Origin: Batrachochytrium dendrobatidis JAM81
Lineage: Eukaryota > Chytridiomycota > Chytridiomycetes > Rhizophydiales
DNA: 64,000 nucleotides
NCBI RefSeq assembly: GCF_000203795.2
Contig: NW_006281104.1
Location: 859,322 to 923,321, forward strand
Direction: 5' to 3'
The notes beneath the pieces are model-generated. The model was not told the DNA's origin. It worked only from the letters and a program-made list of their open reading frames with translations, and searched no databases. Each line of letters begins with the position of its first letter. The stretch's first letter is position 1. Below are positions 51,301 to 61,621 of this stretch, one piece after another. Made by a program: the position numbers and the translations under genes.

Positions 51301-52179
51301 CATATCGTTTGATAGACGTTCCGTGGGTGTTTTGGCGTTGTGTGCGGTGGAAGATAGAGGACGTGGTTCAGGTGAATTGATTTTAAAATCTTCTATACTC
51401 AGCTTTTCAAAAGCATAAATCACCAACTGACGAAACGTAGCAGCAGCCGTGCTATTGACAACGGGAGTTTTTGTATCTTGAAGTCTATAGCAAAGCAACA
51501 AGGCATCTGCTAAAACTTCTCCATGGACCGAGTGATAATTCGTAATTAAAGGCAATATAGTCTGTAGAATCTTGAGTTGAAGCTCCATGGTGCTGCCAAC
51601 CTGATCCGAAAGTGTTTTTAAAATCAGCGAGGTTGAGGATTCCGGCACCGCATGATGTGAAATCAGTTTTTGAAGACAACTGATGGCAATCGGAATGAGT
51701 TTTGGATTTTTAGTATCGCACGACATGATGAATGGCTTGACTGTATCATCAGTGTTTGCTAGATCTAGACAGTTTAAACATACCAGAACATCAAACAGCG
51801 CATCAACCATTTAAACGTCAGTCAATGCGTGACTGCATATAAACCCAACACTTGCGTTGAATACCACCTGCTCTAGAAATATGAAGAAATCCTACCTGCT
51901 GTTAATGTATCCGGAGCACCTGGAGGTAAAGCTGCCTGTCGATCTTTGAGCGAACGAAGAAGATACAACAACCTCTCTGCAGCCTAAAACGAGTAGCAAT
52001 GCATGAATTGACAATAACCATATCAGCCTTATCTCGTTTTAAATACGTCTGATAGTCATGTTAGACAACATGGTAATGCATTGGTCGCATCATACCTCTT
52101 TGATTTCTGGATTCTTTCGCTTGGCCTCGTTGGAAAGAGCAACCAGGTCATTCTGCAGTGTTGCTACCAACCCACTCAT
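45390..52179 (-). CDS. MON2: MON2-like Golgi/endosome trafficking protein
   Basis: A large HEAT-repeat relative of the Sec7 ARF-GEFs without a Sec7 domain; it acts at trans-Golgi/endosome membranes with Dopey. Exons 1-3: 52096-52179 (MSGLVATLQNDLVALSNEAK), 51896-51983, and a ~5-kb exon 46788-51758. Joining exon 2 to 51758 gives TLTAANTDDTVKPFIMSC, matching the family. Then come DTKNPKLIPIAISCLQKLISH and NSTAAATFRQLVIYAFEKL, both conserved in Mon2. The ATG at 51810 is therefore intronic, not a start. Downstream exons give YLIDTCKEVIQSYC and LYGQLPLPR near the C-terminus, ending at TAA 45390. The length is about 2000 residues, somewhat longer than human MON2 because of Ser-rich loops. Confidence 0.85.
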
Positions 52180-52463
52180 GAATGCTTTCTAGTATGGAAA
52201 TGCTTGCTATCCAGTTTTTGACAAGTTGTTAAGCCAGGGGAAAAAGGCTTGTAAAGAATAACTTGATGGTCTGTTAAAATGGTATCAACTATAACAAGAC
52301 TATCAAATCTGGGTTGCTGGAAGAATTGCAGATGGATTATATGCTCAGTAATGTCAAATAACTCGGGCGATTCTTGACTGATGAAGAACAAACATGCAGT
52401 CGCGACTTGGATGGGAATCGGGCTCGAATCGAGTACTTGAATGGCTCGTTGGTTTGTAGTCAT
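52176..52463 (-). CDS. Possible small protein or upstream ORF before MON2
   Basis: A 95-codon frame from ATG 52463 to TGA 52176-52178. Its stop overlaps the MON2 ATG (52177-52179) as ATGA. The residues look protein-like, with hydrophobic strands (IQVATACLFFISQ, DSLVIVDTILTDHQVILY), and only 381 bases separate LETM1 from MON2. It could be a small gene, an upstream ORF controlling MON2 translation by reinitiation, or chance. No domain is recognised. Confidence 0.35.
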   Translation of the reverse strand: MTTNQRAIQVLDSSPIPIQVATACLFFISQESPELFDITEHIIHLQFFQQPRFDSLVIVDTILTDHQVILYKPFSPGLTTCQKLDSKHFHTRKHS

Positions 52464-52559
52464 TCCAGTCTAATTATACAAACTTAACTCTACAACTCTA
52501 CACTAAATCTAAGCTTGAATAAAAAATACACTCGACCATGAAAATAATATGTTTTTAAT

Positions 52560-54144
52560 TCAAACTATTGCTCGTGATATGGCAAGAATCATGGTGATTG
52601 CAGCCATGTCTTGTGCATCAAACACTGCTTTGTCCATGATAGCAAACGTCACATCTGACTTGGCATTCTTGGATACTTTGCGAGAACTCATACGTATTTT
52701 ATGAGAAGTAGCACTTTCCATCAACTGAGCAGAAAACGCAGCGTGTTGAACAAGAGCCTTTGCCATGGCTGGCTTCGAATCAACCTGGTCAAAGGCAAGT
52801 CCACGCTCATAAATGGCTTCCAACACCTCAATATACGATAGAGATGCAACACCATCTTTTTTGATAAGAAGATCGTCCTTTAGCATCCAGTCACCCCATC
52901 GAAGTAGTCTTGATCGTGGTAAAAGTGCAGGGGCTGTAAAATGAAGTAGTTTTCCAAATGAGGAAATGAGTGATGATGGAGCTGTTGCAATATTAAAATG
53001 GGCATGAATAAAAGGATACAAGTCTAGCAAGTCAGACTCTTTGATTTTTTCAGGAGCCGACAGCTTTAGATTAAAAGCCAAGCATCAATAAGCCATGGTT
53101 TATGATATTAGTCGTGAATCACTTGTTTAGCATCCCATTGTTGATTATGCACAATTACTCCGTTACCTTTTCAACCAACATAGTACGTTTACGCTCAGCA
53201 CTCATAATGCGCGAGCTCTTTAATCTGGTAGCAGGAATGGCATTTAAAGATGCGATAACTTGATCAAGCACAATGCGAGATTGTTTGGTCCTTAAAGCTT
53301 CAGCACTTTTTACCTTTGCATCCTACCAAGTGAATAGTCCATAAAATAAGTATCTAGTGAATCAACAGCAATCAGCAGCAATGCTCACCCAAATTTCCAC
53401 ATTGTAAAAAACTGTAGGAATCAATGAAGGCGCATATGTCATGACAGATTGGAGTGATGTGAGTTTTGAAGCCACAAGGCAGATGATTCCAGGAACGAGA
53501 GTTGCAAAATCTTGTTTTGTTCTACAGTCACAATATTCAACATTGGTCAATACAGCTGTTAGTATCTTTCTAGATGAATATCGATTCATTGTGGATCCAA
53601 TTTACCTAACAAAATGACGAATGTCCACTCGTTTTGAAACCTGTCCTTTTTCCTTTACACTCATGTACAGAGAAAGGCAGTATCCAAGATTGGAGAGCAG
53701 TTGGACAGTTGATGTACCCTATATAGATTAGCGCATAAGATTAAAGCTGTATAGATGTATATCCGAAAGAACTGGCTGAACAAACTGGGAAATTGAACTG
53801 CCAACTAACCCACTTACATATTCCAGTACTGGACTAATTAGGCCTGTTTCTATCGATGCTCGCACATTCGAAGACGACTGCTTTGAAATTGGGTCTATAG
53901 AAGCCTGAGAGAGTGCCTTGGAAACATGATCACTGGATTCTGGCTTGGAATTTGCGGCAATAGCCCGACTGCTTACAGCTGAACTGGAATGCAAATGCGA
54001 TTGTAAAATCAAGACTTTAGGTGCTGTGCTCAGAGATGGTTTGAAACCAGAATATACTGAATTCTGAGAAAGTTTAACAACTAGCATTCTGTTTGATTCT
54101 CCCAATGCTCTGATGGCACATGTCTTGCAAGTAGATCTCCACAT
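52560..54144 (-). CDS. LETM1-domain mitochondrial inner-membrane protein
   Basis: LETM1/MDM38-type protein of mitochondrial cation homeostasis and ribosome binding. Exon 1 from ATG 54144 begins MWRSTCKTCAIRALGES, basic and Ser-rich, consistent with a presequence, then a Ser-rich region. Later exons: GQVSKRVDIRHFVR, then TKQDFATLVPGIICLVASKL with the membrane segment and SLIPTVFYNVEIW. DAKVKSAEALRTKQSRIV then joins LSAPEKIKESDLLDLY. The C-terminal ribosome-binding-like domain has SRLLRWGDWMLKDDLLIKKDG and ASLSYIEVLEAIYERGLAF. Five exons join in phase, ending at 52560. Sequence divergence suggests a LETM1-domain relative (LETMD1-like) rather than the canonical exchanger; no EF-hand is visible. 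Confidence 0.75.
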
Positions 54145-54358
54145 TATCTTGAGTTGGAATTCAAATACAAAAGAAAAATTGGACTAAATTCAAAAAGCAA
54201 TTTTACGACTACTTCCAGACTCAATTCATGTAATTCACCAACTCCCAACTCTGTTATCCAAAATTACTAAAATTGAAAGCATCCGTTAATTTAAAAAAGA
54301 CGGGCATAAATGTTCTCTAGAGCTGTAAGCGAATATTTAAGGTGTTTTGCAAATAGAT

Positions 54359-55449
54359 TTACTTTCCAGATCCCTTAACAGCAGCAACTACATAATGGTT
54401 CAATTGGCAAGTAAGTAAAGTGACAATACATTGTTAAAGTTTGGTAGAGCCCGAGCAATTGAGACTTACCAATAATAATAACCAGAACAATAGCAACGAC
54501 ACCACCAATAATCAACTTGAGTTTCATATCCTTCCACCACATTTCTTTACGTACACGGTTTGCACCACGTTTAAATTGTAATGACGAATTTTGGAGATCC
54601 TCTGAAATTACGATTATGGATCAACCAAGCAAAGTTTTGGAAAAATCAGCACAAAAGTCTCAGTCACCACAGCAGTTGAAATTGTAAATAAGAATCAATA
54701 AAGTCACCTGTTTTGTTTTGAAGAGTATCGAGCTGTTCTCCGCGCTGCATAACCTTGTGAATATTGTCTGGATTTACATGGATGCAATAGAGTTGAAAAT
54801 ACAGTGAGTATATGGGACCTTGTAAAAACACTTGCAGTGCATCCATAGATGCCTCTAGGCATGGATTGATCGAGAAATGCAGGTTTCAGGCTTTTCAAAT
54901 CAGTCCCTGACATCATTGCAAGCTCCCTGAATGCTTGCAAGGTCGCGTAGATTTAAACGCCTCCACCGAGCTTCGCAGTCTGGTGGATATGTGATGGACT
55001 AGAAGCCAAAAGTGGCTTCAATAAGATTTTAAAATGGTACTGCAGTGAAGATGGACTTTTGAAATATTTGCATTTGTCAGCATACCCCAACCCATGTCCA
55101 GGCTAGCAGCTCAACACTTGGTTTGGATATGCAAACCTGATGCTTAATGCATGCATTCAGATACAGTCAGCATCATACTGGTTGTCAATTGGAAAGCCAT
55201 CCCATAAATGGGTTGCCTATGACACTCAGTAGTGCAACTCCTGGATAGTATCCGGGGTAGTAGGATATACAGATGAGCATACTATTGAGCTGCCCATAGC
55301 AATGCCAAATCCATTTCAATACAAGTCTAATGGCATGCATCCAGACACATAAGCCATGCATCGGATCCAAACAAGAGATGGTGTTACTCACCCTGCATGA
55401 TGCCGACGACCTCGTCGACCTGTTGTTGTACTTGTACTGGCTTGGACAT
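54359..55449 (-). CDS. Synaptobrevin/VAMP-type R-SNARE
   Basis: A vesicle R-SNARE for Golgi/endosome-to-plasma-membrane fusion (yeast SNC1/2-like). Four exons: MSKPVQVQQQVDEVVGIM from ATG 55449; DNIHKVMQRGEQLDTLQNK, with the zero-layer Arg in MQRGE; EDLQNSSLQFKRGANRV followed by KEMWWKDMKLKLIIGGVV; and a final small exon AAVKGSGK ending at TAA 54359. The C-terminal membrane anchor is a run of Val/Ile. All junctions keep phase. The protein is about 107 residues, lacks a longin domain, and has a very short N-terminus. Confidence 0.88.
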
Positions 55450-55583
55450 GTTTAGAGCGATGTATGATTCTTGTGATAGTAAGTTTGCTTTGACAAGGAT
55501 AGCAATAGAAGTAAATATTTGTGGGAAAGTTTGAATAAAATAGCTCGACCAAATGTGAACTGAGCTTTATGCTCACCAAACTG

Positions 55584-55980
55584 CAATCTGCCGTATTCAC
55601 GTAAAACAAAACTTGGATTTGTCTTGTTTGGGAATCAACAATGGCTGAATCTTTCTTGTTTTTCTTACTAAACATTTCCAATTCAAATTCTCATTTTAAA
55701 CTATAGTTTTGAACTGGAATTCTCATTTTAAACTTCTCTCCATTTGATAATACTCGTATATTGTATGATTGCAAAACTCATTGTAATCCAGATACTGATT
55801 TCACCTGTTTCAAAAAAACTTCTCTTTGTGTATCCTAATCTCATACATCCGCGTCCTAGTCCAGGAATGCAACTATACATGTTGGTCATTCAATCTTTGT
55901 TTTTTAAGAGTTTGGACATTGAACAAGTATAGGATTTACTAAATTGTAATGTAAGCATTCATTCAGTTATACAAATGTAC
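55584..55980. mobile_element. TIR element copy F, right end missing
   Basis: The left end at 55584-55606 (CTGCCGTATTCACGTAAAACAAAACTTG) is near consensus. Internal blocks AATCAACAATGGCTGAAT, TATCCTAATCTCATACAT and ATTTACTAAATTGTAATGT match copies C and D. No right terminal repeat is found, so the border is approximate. Confidence 0.55.
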
Positions 55981-56803
55981 AAAAGATCAGTCAATTTCGT
56001 CAAGGGTCGAGAAGACAATGCTAGTAGTATATGTAGGGCACCGAATGATACCAGTTTTTTTAGGCGAGACTCCTGGCTAAACTATTCAAAAGTCGATGAG
56101 ATTTCATCTACCAGAATGTATGGTAAATTCATTCAAGATAGAAAAGTCTGGCAATTTGGATTCTAATTAGAATCTAAACATTTATTTGATTCGACTAAAT
56201 CAAACGTTTTCTCGTCATAGTTCATAATAAGCGACAACTTTGCTGGAGTAAACCATTACAGGCAATTGATTTACAATATTATTTTCCAATCAAGGATTCC
56301 ATTGCTTTTTCTAACAAGAAACAGAACCAGTATCAATGAGATAACGTTGATTGGAGGAGAGTTATCGTGGTTTGAAAGCTGGTTTTACTATGGACAAACT
56401 GAGTAACTGGAATCAACAAGAGGATGAACTGGAGTATTTGAGCATAATCAAATGGAAGAATAGTATCGTCCTGATTCAAAAAACTAAACATTAAACTAAA
56501 TGGTGCAGAAGGAATAGTGGTCAACACTGATTGTGATCCTGGTAAACCAGGTTTACGATTCATTATATCTATCAAGAGACCAATTCATTTGGTTGAAAAG
56601 TTCAAAGTTGTCATCAAATGAAAGTTGGAAATCTAGTTGTTCTTGGTCACCTCAAGCGTGCTTAATAAGTGAAGGGAATTAATAAATGCATTTGCATATC
56701 CAAAACACCAATTGTATTTCACGTGATCTATGCAATCGCTTGTGTTGAGCAGTTTTTTTTTTGAAAGAAAATATTCTCTTTTTCTATATTATAGTTATAC
56801 AAG
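55981..56803. other. Intergenic DNA, nothing recognised
   Basis: Short open frames on both strands (for example 55975-56166 and 56333-56575) lack features. A T-rich tract near 56753-56780 precedes the MRT4 ATG. Confidence 0.4.
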
Positions 56804-58278
56804 ATGCCCAAGTCAAAGAGATCAAAGATTTGTACGGCATATGCATGATTATACTAGTATTCTGTATTTACATTTCGATCACTGACCTTGTGAATTATTT
56901 TTTGTTTTAGACAATCTTACCAAAGCTGATAAGAAAGGAAAGCCTGCAAAGGAAAACTTGTTTAACGAGGTTAGATTGCAAATGTATTTGTTTTGAGCAG
57001 CATCAAAAACATGACTGTAGTTTTAATGAATCCCACAACTGTTAAATGCAATTGCATTTATTCTGCTTGACTGATGGATATATTTCCGCTCTGCATATCA
57101 AATTTTTTTAAACCTGCCAAGATTCAAGTTTATTAATCATCCAATCGTTGAATTACTCCATAATAGATTCGAGAGTCTGTAGATAAATATGCATACATTT
57201 ATGTGTTTGAGGTTATGAACATGCGGAACGTTTATCTCAAAGAGGTTCGCAATGACTGGTCCGGAAGCAGGTAAAATATTTGGTTTATTGAACATATTTA
57301 GCTACGGGACTGGTATTGGCATGCCCAAAATAGTACAAGGGCTTAACGTTCAGCATTCCATTTCTAATGTTTTGAAATGCTATTTGACATCATTTAGAAT
57401 TTTTCTTGGACGCAATCGAGTGATGGCCAAGGCTCTGGGCACAACTGAAGAATCTGAATACAAGTTGAATTTGCGCGAGCTGAGCTTGGTAAGTTGAACT
57501 TTATATTCAAATTTAAACTGGGGCTTTGATACAATATACTGACACTATTGAATGGAATGTCTGCTGAATTGATCATTTAGAAACTTGTTGGTGATGTTGG
57601 TCTCCTGTTTACCAACTCTACTCCAGAAGAAGTAAAAAAGTAATTATTTTCACTTTGCAATGTACAACACTCGAGTGATCTGTACGCTTACCATTCGCTT
57701 TGATTTACCATTTATTGATAGATATTTTGAAGGAAAAAAGGAATCCGACTATGCTAGAAGTGGCACGATTGCTGAAAGCGAGATCATCATTCCCCAAGGC
57801 AAGTACCAGCCAAGACTCTACTGCACTTGAAATATGAAAAAGTTGCTTGATAGTTTACTGGCCAGACTCAATTGGATTGCTAACATCAAATGCTGGATTG
57901 CACCAATTTGCTTAATGAAAAATAGGTCCAGTGATGCGTGGTGAATTAAACTTTCCTAACAACATGGAGCCGCATCTGCGTAGTCTTGGTATGCCTACAA
58001 TGCTAGTGAATGGCGTTATTCAGTTGGCATCACCATACACCATTTGCAAAAAGGGAGCTACGCTCACACCCGAACAAGCACATTTGCTGGTATGGGTTTC
58101 ATTTATATCTACGTATTCATGCAGTTTACTTTTGAAGCTGCCGAGTCCTGATTTTAAAGCACAAGATTACTAAATCGTATTTTTGATGAAATAGAAACAC
58201 TTTGGGTTCCATCTAGCAGAATTCCATATCATCCCCAAGTACTATTATCATGACGAAGTGTACACCACGATTGAATAA
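56804..58278 (+). CDS. MRT4: Ribosome assembly factor MRT4 (P0-like)
   Basis: A nuclear placeholder for P0 in pre-60S particles. Eight exons: 56804-56831, 56911-56969, 57167-57270, 57398-57488, 57581-57639, 57722-57798, 57926-58089 and 58195-58278. They total 666 coding bases, 221 residues, with every junction in phase. Motifs: MPKSKRSK start, YVFEVMNMRNVYLKEVRNDW, FLGRNRVMAKALGTTEESE, LVGDVGLLFTNSTPEEV, PHLRSLGMPTMLVNGVI and a terminal GFHLAEFHIIPKYY block. The intron after exon 6 (57799-57925) has a GC donor. Unlike P0, there is no acidic C-terminal stalk tail. Confidence 0.92.
57799..57925 (+). other. GC-AG intron in MRT4
   Basis: Begins gcaagt and ends aatag, 127 bases. The only near GT lies four bases downstream and would give an early stop in exon 7. 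Confidence 0.85.
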
Positions 58279-58552
58279 AAGGTCAATCGACGCTTGGAAC
58301 AGTTTCGAGCGCCAGAGTGAATCTATTTTCTGAATTGACATGTTTGATATAATATGAATGAATGGCGAGTTAGTGTTTAGAACAATCAACTCCGCTCAAC
58401 TGAAGAATTCTTTTTTGTAATTGCTGGTCGTTGGGATCCGATATAAGCCAGATTCTATTTACACAGCATCCTGTGGTTCTATTATCTGTACATCTAAACA
58501 TCCAGTATTGATTAAACTGCATACGCTTCAACTCGAGTTTCTTCAATTAGAG

Positions 58553-61409
58553 ATGGAGTTTTTTACAAAAGACGACCAAGACAAGGCTCATCTAGCCAAC
58601 TTCTTGATTGGAGCTTCTGTAGCTCTATTGTCAGCATGCCTGTCATCGCTGGGTGTTAACCTGCAAGCATTGGCTCTCAAGGCCCAACGAGAGATCAACC
58701 TGGTTGCAGAGTCTCGTCATAGCTTGATATTCATTGAGGATGCAATGGTCAGTCCAACTTCTTTGGCAGAAGGTGGTGGAACTGTGCCTGGTGCAGCATC
58801 CTACTCTGTTCTTGGGAATCTAGATTCAAGACTTGGTCTGTACATGGATGCTGAAGAAGATGAGTTCCTGTTCCGTGAGTCGGTGTCGGATGGTATGGCT
58901 GTTACGGATGGGAGAGACTTTGCATTCATGCGGTCTTCACCAACTCCACTTCCAGGCCAGTTTGAGGGAAATGGGATGGTTGTACAGGGCGACACGTATG
59001 AATCGTTTAGTGGAGGAGCTATTAACTTGATGCCGCCTGCAGTTGCTGGAACTACACCTGTATCGGGTCCTGATTCCATTGCTGGATCCTCTCCTTGCCT
59101 TACATCTGACGAAATGGACTCTAATGAAAAACTTGCAATATCTGGAATATCTCAGATGGCTTACAAGCCATGCAAGAACTCGGTCATGATTCCCAAAGAA
59201 ACTAGTATCTTGAGAGAGAATCATGTGGATGCAGTAGATACCACATCTGCAGATGTATCTACAGCGCGACCATCAGCAATCACTCCAGTAATGCTAGCAT
59301 CGCCCATATCACGCAACAAGGAAATGAGTATTTTCGAAATATTGGTCTTGTTGTTGCAATCTAAACCATCTCCTGGGAAGCGCATGCTCACGACTCGAGA
59401 GCGATCACATTTGTGGAGAAGTCTATATGCCAGTACACAATGGTATCTAGGCAAGTGCGGTATTCGAGTTGGCCATTGTATGCCAACGTTGCTGACTTTT
59501 GAATTTATTGTAATTGGATCTTAATTTAATGCCTTATTTATATACTGACTAGTTTGGCTGTTTTTATTCTTGATGCTATTCCATATATTTACAGGATTCA
59601 CCTTGTATTTAATTTGTCAACTATTTGGATCAGTGGTGGCTCTTGGATTTATTTCTCCTGTTATTCTTGCTCCTCTTGGATCGGCTGGTCTTATTTTCAA
59701 TATTCTATTCTCTAGTATTTTTGCTGGAACACGAATCACTCGGTATGATTGGGCTGGGACAGTTTTGATTGTTATTGGCTGCGCAGTTGTTAGTACGTTT
59801 GGTTCGAGTATGCCTGACAGTCGTAAGTTGAAATGATTGATGTGTCCCGCTTAATTTGGATTGGTATTGATACGATATAGTTTTGAGTTCATTGAAAGTG
59901 CCTGTCGGTGTTTTTACTTTGAACATTGATGGATTTTCATTGGCTAACCGTGTATAACTTTATTTAGGACAATCTATTGAAGATCTTATTAGACTGTACT
60001 CAAGGCCGGCTTTCATTGCATATTTCTCTGTTCAACTTATTCTGGTCTCTTGTACATTTTTTCTGATAAAGTACCTCGAATTTAATCTTTTTTCAATGCG
60101 CTCGTTAATATCACGATCATCCGTATCCTCATTATCAGCTTTGAATGGAGCATCCCAATTGACTTCTGTTAATGTTCCATCACCTCAGTTATATCAACAC
60201 ACTCAACCTACACGCAATCAATCGGAAACCTTGCCGGAAAATGAAATTGGCTCTGCATCTAGAGAATTGGTATCCTCTACAAGCATGCCTGAGCTCAAGC
60301 GTTTTGAACCTATATTTTCAGCAGAAATTACACCAGAGCTTATTTCATCGCAACGGCGGGTTGGTTGGACAGACTCTCCCCAGATGGACAGCATTCCAAT
60401 TCACCCTAGTATGACTGTATCTGACTCCATCAATGATTTGGATCACTTTCCAACAGATACCAATGTCCATCAAGGCGATAAAAGTGTCAGCATTTTTTGT
60501 GGACCATCCCCCAGACTTTCTACAAATGTGAATAGTGGTGTAACTAACTCTGAGCTACTCAACTCTTCTACCTTGGATCCCGTCGTTTCAACCCACCAAG
60601 ATCATTTTACTCCCGTTGGGTCCATTTCACGGCGATATGGTAGATCCATTAGTCATATGTCGTCAGATGAAACTAGACCGCTATTGAATGGAAGTATACA
60701 TAGGCGTAATACGCTGCGAGACTCGGTTTCTATGCGATCTGTCACTATTAAAGTGAAGCGTGGCCAACTCACGTCGCTTGTTGGTGTTTTATATGCAATA
60801 GTTGGAGGCATCACAGCATCAGAGACTCTGTTGCTTACAAAAAGCGGGCAAGTTTAAATGCATATCTACAATATTTTAAAGAAATGATGGGATATCCATG
60901 TCAAGTCATTCTAATCTAAATATTATGTTTTCAACATTTCAGTGTGGAGTTGATTGTGATGTCCATTTTTGGTTCAAACAACCAGTTTCAAGGCGCTTTT
61001 TCATTTTTACTGTTGGCCTTGCTTGCCCTAACTATATTTCTTCAAGTATATTGCTTGCCTTGACACCAACTGTTTTGCTAATACCATGTGATTGCTTTCA
61101 CTAAACTTTAAAACTGACTCTACAACTTGATTGGATCTATTTTTAATTTAGCTTTACTCTCTCAACAAAGCCCTACACTACTGTTTGCCTGTACTTGTTA
61201 TACCTATATTCTATACACTTTTTACATGTCTGTCATTAGCTAATTCGATGGTATATCTGGACGCTTTTGGTGTGTATTCTACCATCAATTTGATATGCCT
61301 TATTTTGGGGATTGCAGTGATTGTTATGGGTGTGTGCGTACTTGGAAAAGGTCAAGACGATTCTGATTGTGACAATGTGGTAGACGACGAGCATGGCCAT
61401 CATCGATGA
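58553..61409 (+). CDS. NIPA-type magnesium transporter with large insert
   Basis: Five exons: 58553-59450, 59595-59822, 59968-60847, 60943-61045 and 61152-61409. They join in phase to give 788 residues. The first ATG is 58553; the frame opens at a TTG (58421). Membrane helices include FLIGASVALLSACLSSLGVN, FGSVVALGFISPVILAPLG, and YDWAGTVLIVIGCAVVSTFG. They continue with SVQLILVSCTFFLIKYL, LVGVLYAIVGGITASETLLL, then SIFGSNNQFQGAF and SLNKALHYC, all typical of the NIPA/DUF803 fold. Two long hydrophilic Ser/Thr-rich loops (about residues 60-290 and 400-620) are unusual; NIPA proteins are normally 300-400 residues. It ends in a His/Asp-rich tail. Introns 1 and 3 have GC donors. Confidence 0.85.
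59451..59594 (+). other. GC-AG intron 1 of NIPA gene
   Basis: 144 bases, starting gcaagt and ending acag. Joining G|GA gives WYLGFTLYLICQ, the conserved helix. The GT four bases downstream would shift frame. Confidence 0.85.
60848..60942 (+). other. GC-AG intron 3 of NIPA gene
   Basis: 95 bases, starting gcaagt and ending tcag. Joining GG|T gives TKSGVELIVMSIFGSNNQF, which fits the NIPA family. The alternative GT donor gives an open but non-NIPA frame. Confidence 0.8.
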
Positions 61410-61621
61410 AGATAATAAAATGGAGTTTATTCAAAACATCTAAAAATAAAGCAACCGTTATTTTATTTATTAGTCGTATAGTGTTGGATCAACATCGCTG
61501 ATTGACTTGAAAATGTGATACGGATTATGAATGGTCGTACATTGGGCATAGCGGGTTTGGTTTCCAAATTCCACAATTTAAAAGACCGAGGCAGTCATTC
61601 AACAATCAGCACATTTTTTAT

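Noticed and set aside
51759..51810. MON2 start at 51808-51810
   Set aside because: Joining upstream exons to 51758 restores the conserved N-terminus. The ATG at 51810 lies in intron sequence.
55975..56575. Short open frames between the VAMP and MRT4 genes
   Set aside because: They have no signal peptide, domain or splice logic and are of chance length in AT-rich DNA.
60898..61104. Alternative frame in NIPA exon 4
   Set aside because: It is open but not family-like; the GC-donor frame reproduces the conserved NIPA helices.
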